IMG/VR virus record: IMGVR_UViG_3300037042_001675
Span: 1-29,023 of that record
DNA length: 29,023 nt
Direction: 5' to 3' (one strand)
Origin: a virus
Both the position numbers and the translations under genes were made by a program. The first letter of the stretch is position 1; the number at the start of each line of letters is the position of its first letter. This document shows, piece by piece, positions 13,408 to 21,670 of this stretch. A model generated the notes under the pieces. It had not been told where the DNA came from. It did no database searches and saw only the letters and a program-made list of their open reading frames with translations.

Positions 13408-16237
13408 GATACAACTAGCAACAGGATACCTGGAGGTAAAGGAGGGCACAGCTTTCCCGTTGAATTTTCAGGTAGGGGATATCAGAGATATCTCACAGCG
13501 TAAAGGTAACTTCTCAAAAACCATTACCCTGGTAGGGAGTAAGAATAACAATGACCTGCTGAACCATTACTATGATGTTAACATCGAGGCAGGCACCTTC
13601 AATATCAATGCCCTTACAACCTGCTCCGTTATCCAGGACGGCATCCCGATCATGGAGGATGCTAGCCTGCAACTTACCTCGGTTAAAAAGGTACAGCTAA
13701 CTGATGGCTATGAGGAGCACGTTGAGTATGAGGTATTGGTCAAGGATAGTAAAGGGGATTTCTTTACAGCCATTGGTAACAAGGAGCTAACAGATATTGA
13801 TTTCAGTGATCTGAATCATACATACGATGCGTTCAATGTAGTGAATAGATTTACCAACAATGTTAATGATGGGTTTAAGTACATCATGGCAGGTAGTGGC
13901 GATGCCTTCTATAGTACCCAGGAATTTAAACCAGCTTTCTTTGCCAAGGCTTACTTTGATCGTATATTCTCAGATGCAGGCTTTCAGTACAATTGGGCTA
14001 GCTTGTATGATGATCGCTTTGATAAATTGGTTATCCCTTACAATGGTGGGGTAGATAACTTTGATTATAATGATTATGTGGTAAAGGCCAATGTATCAGG
14101 GCTTACCTTCAACGGTACGTTTTTCCCAGGTACGGCTGAGATGAATACCCCGTTAACCATAACAGGATGGACTGAAACAGAGGATCCTCAGAGTATATAC
14201 AATCCATTAACAGGGGAGTACAGTACTCCTTTTATTATATCAATGAATAACGGGCAGTATTATGAGTACACAGTACAGATCCAGTATAACGTTATCCTAG
14301 ACAACACCACGGCAGGCACGGTCTATGCAGGTATGCCTAATGGAGCAGGGGGCCAGATAGCTAACCCTGCACACTATGAGCCTAAACTCCAGATATTAGC
14401 CAATGGTGTAAATAACAATTCAGCATATATATACACTAATCCAAACCCATTAAGCCCTGCCGTAGCCAATGCCATTGAAACTCCGTTAACATTAGCACCT
14501 GGTCAAACTACCATAGCGAGCCAAACGGTTATCGCTACCATTGTAACATCGGCCCCATTGATGAACTCAGGTACATTGTTGGACTTGAATATAAAGTGCG
14601 TACCAATGCCTTACATACCTAGTGGCTTACCAAATGCAGGTACCACATGGAGGGCAGGCTCAGTAACAGGGGCCCCTGCTAGTTTTGTAAAGCTACAGAT
14701 TGACGTTGTCAATTGTAATATCAGCATAACTCCTAGTAATAACATCATAGCAATAGGAGGAACGCTAGAGGTAAATGATTACATACCTAAGAAAATAAAG
14801 CAAAGCGATTTCATTAAGGGAGTATTCAATATGTATAACCTTTATGCTGAAGTTGACAAGAGCCAGCCTAACCTTATTAATCTAATCCATAGGGATGCCT
14901 ACTATGATAGTGGTAAAGAGGTTGACTGGACCTACAAGTTAGCCAAAGACCAGGAGCAAAGTTTATCATTCCTTCCAGAGATAACTAGTAAAAAGGTAAT
15001 ACTTACCTATGCCCCTGATAAGGATAGTGCTAACCAGGTCTATACGGATGCAACTAATCAGATCTATGGACAGGCTGAAGTGGTATTTGATAATGACTAT
15101 GTAAAAGAGATAACAACTAAGGCCGTCCTGTTCAGCCCTACTCCGATTAACCGTACCCCATTCGATGCCTATGTGCCAATGATTGCAGGAGCATCACCTG
15201 ATACTAATATACGCATACTGTATGATGGTGGTATGCGTACCTGTGGGCCATTCAATATATATGATTACGGGAGTACAGGGATGGCAGGCATAACGAGCTA
15301 CCCATACTGTGGACATTTCGACGATCCTCTACAGCCTAACTTTGATATTAATTTTGCTGTATGTAGTTTCTATTATTACCAGCCTTTGAGCCTAACAGAT
15401 AACAACCTTTACAACAGGTACTGGAGGCGTACAATGGGGCAAATAAATAACGGCAAAATGTTAACGGCTTTCTTTGATCTCAAAGAGCCAGATATCCAGA
15501 GCCTAGAGCTGAATGATAAGATAAGGATTGACAATAGCTGGTGGAACATTAACAAGGTAATTGATTACGATGCCAATGCTAACAAGCTAACACAGGTAGA
15601 ACTAATCAGCATTGACAATGAAATTAACTTTATGCCATTTGCTACCCCTTGGACTACTCCAGGCGTGGGCCTTCCAAACATATCTAGTATTCAGCAGGCA
15701 GGTAACCAAACGGTAATTAACTCAAAGCTGAATGATAACAACGTAAATGGAGGAGGGCAGGTATCTGGTAACGTTATCGGAAAGGGTAACCTAGTGGCAC
15801 CAGGTACAAAGACGGTAACCGTAGCCACGGGAGCTATTGTAGATGAGGATGGGATCACCGTGGATAACCTTCGGGTATTAGGTACATTCAATGGCCGTAC
15901 AATAGTACAGAATGCTCCATACTTATATACGGCTAACCTTGTTCAGATAGGAGCTGCTGCACCTGTGCCTTACTTACTTGAGGCATCCTTTGGCAACATC
16001 ACCTGGCAATATAACGGGGTAGGCCAATATCAGGGATTAATAGAGCAGTTTGATCTAGGAGCCATACCATCGGATAGGATAACGGTAATGATTAACCATA
16101 CCTTTTACAATGGGCTTTATAATGCCTATTATTCAGCCGTAGATAATAGCATATATATTGATACCAGTGCCATAGGGATAGGCCTATCTGATAACCTACT
16201 GAACTATACAACAATTGAAATAAAATACTATCCATAA
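13400..16237 (+). CDS. Very large tail/baseplate protein
   Basis: A 945-residue protein, the largest in the genome. The first ~150 residues contain GTAFPLNFQVGDIRDISQRKGNFSKTITL and DVNIEAGTFNINALTTCSVIQDG, a pattern (DIR-D-ISxRxGxFSKTIxLxG) seen in tail-hub-like proteins of Bacteroidota phages. The middle (about 220-470) is low-complexity beta-rich. The C-terminal third (from ~760) has a Gly/Asn-rich stretch and strand-rich receptor-facing sequence. It may be a baseplate hub with an attached fibre-like domain. Ends at 16237, the A of the tape measure ATG (1-base overlap). Confidence 0.6.
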   Translation: MVKIQLATGYLEVKEGTAFPLNFQVGDIRDISQRKGNFSKTITLVGSKNNNDLLNHYYDVNIEAGTFNINALTTCSVIQDGIPIMEDASLQLTSVKKVQLTDGYEEHVEYEVLVKDSKGDFFTAIGNKELTDIDFSDLNHTYDAFNVVNRFTNNVNDGFKYIMAGSGDAFYSTQEFKPAFFAKAYFDRIFSDAGFQYNWASLYDDRFDKLVIPYNGGVDNFDYNDYVVKANVSGLTFNGTFFPGTAEMNTPLTITGWTETEDPQSIYNPLTGEYSTPFIISMNNGQYYEYTVQIQYNVILDNTTAGTVYAGMPNGAGGQIANPAHYEPKLQILANGVNNNSAYIYTNPNPLSPAVANAIETPLTLAPGQTTIASQTVIATIVTSAPLMNSGTLLDLNIKCVPMPYIPSGLPNAGTTWRAGSVTGAPASFVKLQIDVVNCNISITPSNNIIAIGGTLEVNDYIPKKIKQSDFIKGVFNMYNLYAEVDKSQPNLINLIHRDAYYDSGKEVDWTYKLAKDQEQSLSFLPEITSKKVILTYAPDKDSANQVYTDATNQIYGQAEVVFDNDYVKEITTKAVLFSPTPINRTPFDAYVPMIAGASPDTNIRILYDGGMRTCGPFNIYDYGSTGMAGITSYPYCGHFDDPLQPNFDINFAVCSFYYYQPLSLTDNNLYNRYWRRTMGQINNGKMLTAFFDLKEPDIQSLELNDKIRIDNSWWNINKVIDYDANANKLTQVELISIDNEINFMPFATPWTTPGVGLPNISSIQQAGNQTVINSKLNDNNVNGGGQVSGNVIGKGNLVAPGTKTVTVATGAIVDEDGITVDNLRVLGTFNGRTIVQNAPYLYTANLVQIGAAAPVPYLLEASFGNITWQYNGVGQYQGLIEQFDLGAIPSDRITVMINHTFYNGLYNAYYSAVDNSIYIDTSAIGIGLSDNLLNYTTIEIKYYP

Positions 16238-18702
16238 TGAATCAAGTTGAGATACCTATAGTAATACAGGGCATTGGTGCCATGAGGGCAGAGCTTCGAG
16301 AATTAAAAGGGGCTATTGCTGAGGCTACTGATCCCGAACAGATGGCCGAGCTCTCTGCCAGAGCAGGGGAGTTGAAAGATAAGATAAGTGATGCCAATGA
16401 TGCGGCCAATGTGTTTGCATCGGGGAGTAAGTTTGAGCAGGTCAGTAACTCATTAGGAGGGATTAAGGATAGCCTCATGAGCCTTGACTTTGAAGAGGCA
16501 AACCAAAAGGCTAAGGTATTCAGCCAGGTAATCGGAAAGATAAACCCTGCCGAACTAGGCAAGAGCTTTAAGAGTTTCATGGGGGTATTAGGTACAATGG
16601 GCGGAGCGTTTGTAAAGCTAGGAGTAACCATCCTGACTAACCCTATTTTTTTACTTGTTGCAGTAATTACTGCTATTGTGGTAGCCATTGGTTACTTCAT
16701 GAATAAGCTCGGATTATTGCAACCTATACTCGATAGTATTAAGGCATCTGTAGGATTTCTCGTTGATGGCTTCTATGCACTAACCGATGCACTAGGAATA
16801 ACGGATAAGGCAGGTGAGGAACAAGCTGCAAAACAAAAGGCACAAACCGAGGCACAGATTGCTAACATCGATAGGCAGATTGAGGCAGAAGAGCGAAAGA
16901 AAGCGGCCATAACCAATGCTTTTAATTTGCGAGACAATCAATTCAAGAGAGATATAGAGCTAGCCAAAGCAGAGGGTAAAAATACATTTGAGCTTGAGAA
17001 GCAAAGGATCATCGCATCCATTGCCTACAAGAAGAGAATGATTGAAGAGAACAAGGTGATATTCAAGCAAATTGATGCGAAGAGATTATTACTACTTTCT
17101 CAGATGGATGTGAATGGATCTGTGGCCACAGGTACCCAGGCACAGGTGGATCAATTGAATAAAATTAACGAGCAGCTTATAAAACAAACTCAAGCTAATG
17201 AGCAACTCAATGACCAGATAAAGGATGGCCAAAACGAGCTCAAGATATTACAGATAGAAGAGAACAAAAGACAAGCTGAAGCTAGCAAGGCACAGCAAAA
17301 GATCAATGAGGATAATGCTAAGAAGGCAGCCGATAACAATAAAAAGATAGCCGATAACAACAAGAAGGCGGCATCAGATGCTAAGGCTCAGAGAAAGCAA
17401 CAGGTGGCTGATATCCAAACTCAGTACACTGAACAGCTCAAGCTAGAGGCTGAAGCTGTAAAGAACAGAACGGCCCTAATAGCTGAAGGAACTGATAAGG
17501 AGAAGATGGTCAGAGAGCAGGCCTTCCAGGATTACAAGCAGAACTTCTTAGAGGAAAAAATGAAGGAGGAGAAAGCGGCCATTGACAATGAGTACATAAC
17601 TAAGGGTGGAAGCATACAGAACTATGAGAAAAAATTAGCACAGCTTAGGCTAGATGCTATGAGCAAGCTAACAGCTCAGGAGCTTCAGATATTGAAGGAT
17701 GCTGAGACCTTGAAAAATAATGAGATACTAGCCATTAACCAAAAGGCTGCAGAGCAGTTTGCGGCCAACCAGGTACGCATCAATGATCTAACCATTGAGG
17801 CAATGGCTGAAGGTGCGGAGAAAGAGGCCATCATGCAAAAGCAAAAGTATGATAAGCTAAGAGAGGAGGCCAAAAAAGATACTACACTAACTGAGGAGCA
17901 ACGTAGGCAGATCATTGCTATCTATGATCAGATGGATGCCGATGAAACTCAGAAGCGAAATGATGAAAGGCTGAAGGCTCAGAGTGATCTGGCCCTGTCA
18001 TTGGCTGATGAGAAAACCAGAGCACTGGCAGAGGTAGAGGCGAAGTACCTACAGGATCAGGAACTAGCCAAGGGTAACTATGAGCTACTAGAAAAACTAA
18101 GAAAGGATCACGAGGCTAAGGTAACAGAGATAAACAATAAGGCAGAACAGGATAGGATAGATAGTGCACAAAAAGAAAGGGATGCTAGGCTAACATTGGC
18201 AGGTGATATAGCGGATGGCATTACAGATATCGCAAAGGGCTTAGTCAATGACCAGAAAAAACTAGAGAAATTCAATAAGGCAATGGCATTGGTTCAGATA
18301 GGAATCGATACAGGTAAAGCAATCAGCTCCCTTGTTGCAGCATCTCAGGCAAACCCTGCCAATGCAGTAACAGCAGGTACGGCAGGTGTTGCACAGTTTG
18401 CTGCTGGTATTATTCAGATTGCCACGAACATAGCTAAGGCTAAACAGATACTAACATCTGGAGGCTCACCTTCCTCAAGTGGTGGAGGTGGGGGTGCATC
18501 TAATGGTAATGGCAGTAGTGTTACTCAGGTAGTGCCACAATCGGCTCAGCTCTTTGGATCAGCCAATACAGGCAACGTAATGAGTGCAGGTGGAGGAGCT
18601 GTTGAAACTGGAGGCATGACCGTTACTGCCATCGTATCTGAAACTCAAGTTACCAACGTGCAGAATAAGATAAATAAAATAAACAAAAACGCAGAATTAT
18701 GA
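16237..18702 (+). CDS. Tape measure protein
   Basis: An 821-residue, largely helical protein. It begins with a short beta segment (NQVEIPIVIQGIGAM), has a long hydrophobic segment at about residues 125-155 (LTNPIFLLVAVITAIVVAIGYFM), then about 450 residues of charged coiled coil rich in Ala, Lys, Glu, Gln, and near the end a second hydrophobic region (ANPANAVTAGTAGVAQFAAGII) and a Gly/Ser-rich tail. This is the usual anatomy of tape measure proteins, which set tail length. With the rule of thumb ~1.5 angstrom per residue the tail would be about 120 nm, consistent with a siphovirus. Its stop overlaps the next start (ATGA). Confidence 0.85.
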   Translation: MNQVEIPIVIQGIGAMRAELRELKGAIAEATDPEQMAELSARAGELKDKISDANDAANVFASGSKFEQVSNSLGGIKDSLMSLDFEEANQKAKVFSQVIGKINPAELGKSFKSFMGVLGTMGGAFVKLGVTILTNPIFLLVAVITAIVVAIGYFMNKLGLLQPILDSIKASVGFLVDGFYALTDALGITDKAGEEQAAKQKAQTEAQIANIDRQIEAEERKKAAITNAFNLRDNQFKRDIELAKAEGKNTFELEKQRIIASIAYKKRMIEENKVIFKQIDAKRLLLLSQMDVNGSVATGTQAQVDQLNKINEQLIKQTQANEQLNDQIKDGQNELKILQIEENKRQAEASKAQQKINEDNAKKAADNNKKIADNNKKAASDAKAQRKQQVADIQTQYTEQLKLEAEAVKNRTALIAEGTDKEKMVREQAFQDYKQNFLEEKMKEEKAAIDNEYITKGGSIQNYEKKLAQLRLDAMSKLTAQELQILKDAETLKNNEILAINQKAAEQFAANQVRINDLTIEAMAEGAEKEAIMQKQKYDKLREEAKKDTTLTEEQRRQIIAIYDQMDADETQKRNDERLKAQSDLALSLADEKTRALAEVEAKYLQDQELAKGNYELLEKLRKDHEAKVTEINNKAEQDRIDSAQKERDARLTLAGDIADGITDIAKGLVNDQKKLEKFNKAMALVQIGIDTGKAISSLVAASQANPANAVTAGTAGVAQFAAGIIQIATNIAKAKQILTSGGSPSSSGGGGGASNGNGSSVTQVVPQSAQLFGSANTGNVMSAGGGAVETGGMTVTAIVSETQVTNVQNKINKINKNAEL

Positions 18703-19133
18703 TAAGTTTGCAAAGTATAATTAACAATGTGGTGAACTTCTATTCACAGCACAAACAGGTAAAGAAAGTCGGTAGCGATTTCAAAGAACAGTTATTTAAC
18801 TTCGCTACCCAGGATGAGAAATACCCTATCATTTTTATTGTGCCTGATGCTGTTATCCCTACCGAGAACACTACTGAATTTACCCTGGATATTTACTGCT
18901 ATGATATAATTCAAAAGGACAGGGCTAACATCATAACCATCCTAAGTGATTGCCATCAGATCCTGAATGATTTGTATGTATATTATTTTTTCGGTATTGA
19001 CAGGAGCATGGATGTTATCGGGGTGCCTACCTTTACCGCATTGAATAATGATTTACTAGATTATGCGGCAGGGTATCAGATGAGTATTACCTTTGCACTT
19101 AATGACTGGACCGATTGCGCTGTACCGATTTAA
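18699..19133 (+). CDS. Tail terminator/completion-like protein
   Basis: A 144-residue alpha/beta protein: helix SLQSIINNVVNFYSQHKQV, strand-rich KYPIIFIVPDAVIPTENTTEFTLDIYCYDII, then helix NIITILSDCHQILNDLYVYY, and a final strand-rich part ending NDWTDCAVPI. The order helix, strands, helix, strands resembles tail terminator/completion proteins of siphoviruses, and similar proteins accompany tape measure genes in Bacteroidota phages. Assignment is by layout, not by a diagnostic motif. Last gene of the PL2 unit. Confidence 0.5.
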   Translation: MISLQSIINNVVNFYSQHKQVKKVGSDFKEQLFNFATQDEKYPIIFIVPDAVIPTENTTEFTLDIYCYDIIQKDRANIITILSDCHQILNDLYVYYFFGIDRSMDVIGVPTFTALNNDLLDYAAGYQMSITFALNDWTDCAVPI

Positions 19134-19165
19134 ACATTTGCCCTGGTTAATGTAATATAGGTATG
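19131..19165 (+). promoter_or_regulatory. Late promoter-like motif PL3
   Basis: TTTAAACA ending at 19136, 16-base spacer, TAATATAGG 19153-19161, one T, ATG 19163. It overlaps the stop of the preceding gene and heads the fibre-like unit. Confidence 0.7.
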
Positions 19166-19936
19166 ACATTACCTAAATGGTGGGGGGATTGGAGGGGAAA
19201 CCTTACCCCTCATACTGGAGATTTACAACCTACTGACCTAATCGAATGCACTCAGATAGTAGCAGGACAACCTGTTAATACTGCAATCACAGGACAGCAG
19301 ATAATCAATGCAGCATCTGGTGGGGGTGCAACTTGGGGAAACATCACAGGTACCTTGAGCTCTCAAACTGATTTAAATACTGCCTTGAATGGTAAGCAGG
19401 CAACCTTAGTAAGTGGCACTAATATTAAAACAGTTAATGGGAACTCATTGGTAGGTGCAGGTGATGTTAATCTAAACCCCAAGGCCCTAGGATATTCTGC
19501 ATCTACAGGATCATTGAGCGTATCGACAGCAGTAACTATATCTAAGGCCTTGAGAATACCAGCCAATACATTGACTACTGATACATTACTTGAGATACAA
19601 TGGCGTATGATACGGGTAACAGGTAACACGGGGCAGGTGCATACAAGGCTGTACATCAATACCAGCAACAGCATGACAGGTGCTACATTGATATCTGGTA
19701 CCAGCTCATTGAATGGAGGCGGAGTACAGCAGGCCATCAAATGTGATAAGACAATCACTTGCAGAACTAATGGTTTTTCATGGATGAACTCAGGGGCTAG
19801 TGAATTTACAGGCGTAGGATTGAATGCCTACAACTTAAATAGAACAGTAGATCAATATCTATTATTTACAGTACAATCAGCTACGAATGGAGAAACCTGT
19901 TTAGTTGATTTTTTCAGAGTGTTGCAATATGCCTAG
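19163..19936 (+). CDS. Tail fibre/appendage-like protein
   Basis: A 257-residue protein with the common fibre-shaft pattern WGNITGTLSSQTDLNTALNGKQ followed by VSGTNIKTVNGNSLVGAGDVNL (about residues 53-104), known from many phage fibres and receptor-binding proteins. The C-terminal ~150 residues form a beta-rich domain (RMIRVTGNTGQVHTRLYIN ... QYLLFTVQSATNGETCLVDFF) that probably makes the tip. Role: virion appendage, possibly receptor contact. It has its own late motif, so it may be expressed independently of the rest of the tail. Overlaps the next gene by 8 bases. Confidence 0.72.
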   Translation: MTLPKWWGDWRGNLTPHTGDLQPTDLIECTQIVAGQPVNTAITGQQIINAASGGGATWGNITGTLSSQTDLNTALNGKQATLVSGTNIKTVNGNSLVGAGDVNLNPKALGYSASTGSLSVSTAVTISKALRIPANTLTTDTLLEIQWRMIRVTGNTGQVHTRLYINTSNSMTGATLISGTSSLNGGGVQQAIKCDKTITCRTNGFSWMNSGASEFTGVGLNAYNLNRTVDQYLLFTVQSATNGETCLVDFFRVLQYA

Positions 19937-20381
19937 ATACGCAAAAAACGGAGTATTTAACATCCTTTACCCTACCAGGAGAAGGATGGCCACGATCTTA
20001 AAAAGAATCATTAGGCAGAACGGCCTAGTAGATACCCGTACTTTGGAGGATAGCGTGAGAATAAACGCACAAATAACAGGCTTCAGTACCCTTGAGATTG
20101 AGATCGTGGCGATGTATTACTTTATATTTCTAAACAATGGTGCTTTCCTTTGGAATGGAGGGGTAATACCTCCTTATAATTTGGTTCGCCAATTTACCGA
20201 TGAGCTAACAAGTGCAGGAATAATAACAGAAATATACAGCCAATATACTGAATGGCTTACAAAAAATTACCCTATCCTAGAGATTGTGCCTATCTTAGAA
20301 GAGGAGCAAAGCATTGTATATAACTTCTATGCCCTAGATGCACCGCCTGATTTCACTCCAGGCTTTCCGCTAGATGTTTAA
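19929..20381 (+). CDS. Unknown virion-region protein
   Basis: ATG 19929 (150 residues, MPRYAKNGVFNILYPTRRRM) is chosen over an upstream TTG 19905, because it overlaps the previous gene by only 8 bases. A basic N-terminus is followed by a helical middle (STLEIEIVAMYYFIFLNNGAFLWNGG) and an acidic, proline-rich C-terminus. No family recognised. Located between fibre and antisense chaperone-like genes, a tail assembly role is plausible. Its end overlaps the convergent gene's end by 12 bases, with no obvious terminator between the two. Confidence 0.62.
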   Translation: MPRYAKNGVFNILYPTRRRMATILKRIIRQNGLVDTRTLEDSVRINAQITGFSTLEIEIVAMYYFIFLNNGAFLWNGGVIPPYNLVRQFTDELTSAGIITEIYSQYTEWLTKNYPILEIVPILEEEQSIVYNFYALDAPPDFTPGFPLDV

Positions 20382-21110
20382 CTCTTTCTTCATTCCTATC
20401 ATATTGAAAACAAAAGTAAGTTTTAGCTTACCTAGCTTCTCAGCTTTGGTTAAATCACCATTGCATAGGCTGTAGATCATTTGCTCCCATGACCATTTCG
20501 AGGCTTTTTTTTCCGCTTCAATTTCATCGAGCTCCTCCTTAGTTAGCTTTGCTTTCTCCTCATCAGATAGATCCGTATCATCCACATCTCCAAATAAATT
20601 TTTGTACGTTTCGTAAAAGTGCTTACGGAACTTTATGAACTCATTAATAATGCCGTAGATATCTGTGATGGGTAGATCTAGGAACTGCTCAGCCCTATTG
20701 TTAAGGTCAAAATCATACGGCTCCATGACCTCCTCCTGCCATTCGTTAAGGCGTACTTTCCTGTACAGGATAGCACAAATCTTATCTAGGTTATCCACAT
20801 AGTCATTAGTGAACAAGTACTCAAGGTCTATCCATTCATACAGCTCTAGCTTACTGAAGGCCTTGAGCTTCAACCCCAGCACCTCATCCTGGTATCTATT
20901 GGGTGGCTGATGGCTATACCAATTGACCTGCTTAATTAAGGCATTGAGCTCATCAATCTCGAGCTCCTCAATGATTTCAATATTAACATCGGCTAAAATA
21001 GAAAGGGCCTCACTATTGTAGTGATAGGCCCCTTGCGTTTTATCTATTTTACTTATCTCGATGAACTGCTCAAGCGTTACTTGGCTCCAGCTCTGGGGTA
21101 GCTTCAGCAT
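20370..21110 (-). CDS. Tail assembly chaperone-like protein 2 (minus strand)
   Basis: A 246-residue acidic helical protein: LPQSWSQVTLEQFIEISKI, SILADVNIEIIEELEIDELNALI, KLELYEWIDLEYLF, DKICAILYRKV, and a long charged C-terminus (DVDDTDLSDEEKAKLTKEELDEIEAEKKASKWSW is the acidic stretch). Its first ~190 residues line up by eye with the neighbour gene 21070-21624: both have xTxEQF near the start, an IDxxDxI/L helix, a short strand, then an ILY/VMFK block. So they look like tandem paralogs. Tail chaperones of this type are helical and adjoin tape measure genes. It is in the +1 frame of its neighbour, overlapping 41 bases. Confidence 0.6.
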   Translation of the reverse strand: MLKLPQSWSQVTLEQFIEISKIDKTQGAYHYNSEALSILADVNIEIIEELEIDELNALIKQVNWYSHQPPNRYQDEVLGLKLKAFSKLELYEWIDLEYLFTNDYVDNLDKICAILYRKVRLNEWQEEVMEPYDFDLNNRAEQFLDLPITDIYGIINEFIKFRKHFYETYKNLFGDVDDTDLSDEEKAKLTKEELDEIEAEKKASKWSWEQMIYSLCNGDLTKAEKLGKLKLTFVFNMIGMKKELNI

Positions 21111-21624
21111 TTTTAAACTGTTGGTTTACTTTATTGGCTATGTACATCACATACGGGATAGAAATATCCGCACTCATTTTGCAAATGAATTTAGCTTTGT
21201 GTTTAATGTGGGCCTCTGCGTAGTGTTCAGCAGGGGTTAGATCCTCACGTTTAAACATGACTGCCATCATTTGGCTGATGTAGTTTTTAGGCTTCTCGAT
21301 TGCTAGCTTCTCGATGTGCTTAGTATCTCTAACCGTTAGCTTCATCTGAGCCGTATAGGTGTAACCATCTATCTCGATGGTATCAATGGTAGGATAGTCA
21401 ATGTTTTTATCCAGGCTATTGAAGGCCTTTACCATCTCGATAAAATCTGAGATATCCACATCCCAAAATTCCTTTTCAGGTATGCCTAGATATTCAAAGA
21501 TTTTCAGGTGCTTATCTACAGCATCTAGGTCCTTATTATTATTGATCTCTGTGATCATTTCGAACTGCTCAATGGTGAGCTCTTTCATTTGGTTCGGGAT
21601 CTCTTTCCCTAGGATTGTAATCAT
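21070..21624 (-). CDS. Tail assembly chaperone-like protein 1 (minus strand)
   Basis: A 184-residue acidic protein beginning MITILGKEIPNQMKELTIEQFEMITEI, then KIFEYLGIPEKEFWDVDISDFIEMV, a beta hairpin (YPTIDTIEIDGYTYTAQMKLTV), RDTKHIEKLA, and a helical half (YISQMMAVMFKREDLTPAEHYAEAHI). This resembles tail chaperones that are followed by a second frame-shifted chaperone gene. It is unusual in being on the minus strand while every other gene is on the plus strand. A host-type -7 box (21639-21646, minus) precedes it by ~15 bases with an A-rich leader. Function is inferred from layout and position. Confidence 0.6.
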   Translation of the reverse strand: MITILGKEIPNQMKELTIEQFEMITEINNNKDLDAVDKHLKIFEYLGIPEKEFWDVDISDFIEMVKAFNSLDKNIDYPTIDTIEIDGYTYTAQMKLTVRDTKHIEKLAIEKPKNYISQMMAVMFKREDLTPAEHYAEAHIKHKAKFICKMSADISIPYVMYIANKVNQQFKNAEATPELEPSNA

Positions 21625-21636
21625 AATTTTTTTTTT

Positions 21637-21670
21637 AACAAATATAAGAAAATTCTAATATAGGTAAATG
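21637..21670 (+). promoter_or_regulatory. Late promoter-like motif PL4
   Basis: TTTTAACA ending at 21640, 15-base spacer, TAATATAGG 21656-21664, then TAA and ATG 21668 (three bases before the ATG instead of one). It lies in the 43-base divergent gap and heads the capsid unit; its upstream box overlaps the minus-strand -7 box. Confidence 0.62.
21639..21646 (-). promoter_or_regulatory. Host-type -7 box for the minus-strand chaperone-like genes
   Basis: On the minus strand the sequence reads TATATTTG, fitting TAnnTTTG. The -33 position 19 bases upstream reads TTT instead of TTG, so it is a weak match. Transcription would start about 10 bases before the ATG at 21624, in a poly-A leader. Confidence 0.5.

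Noticed and set aside
21100-21135. A classic -1 slippery heptamer in the chaperone pair
   Set aside because: The overlap needs a +1 or -2 shift; TTTAAAA is not in the frame needed for a -1 X-XXY-YYZ slip.
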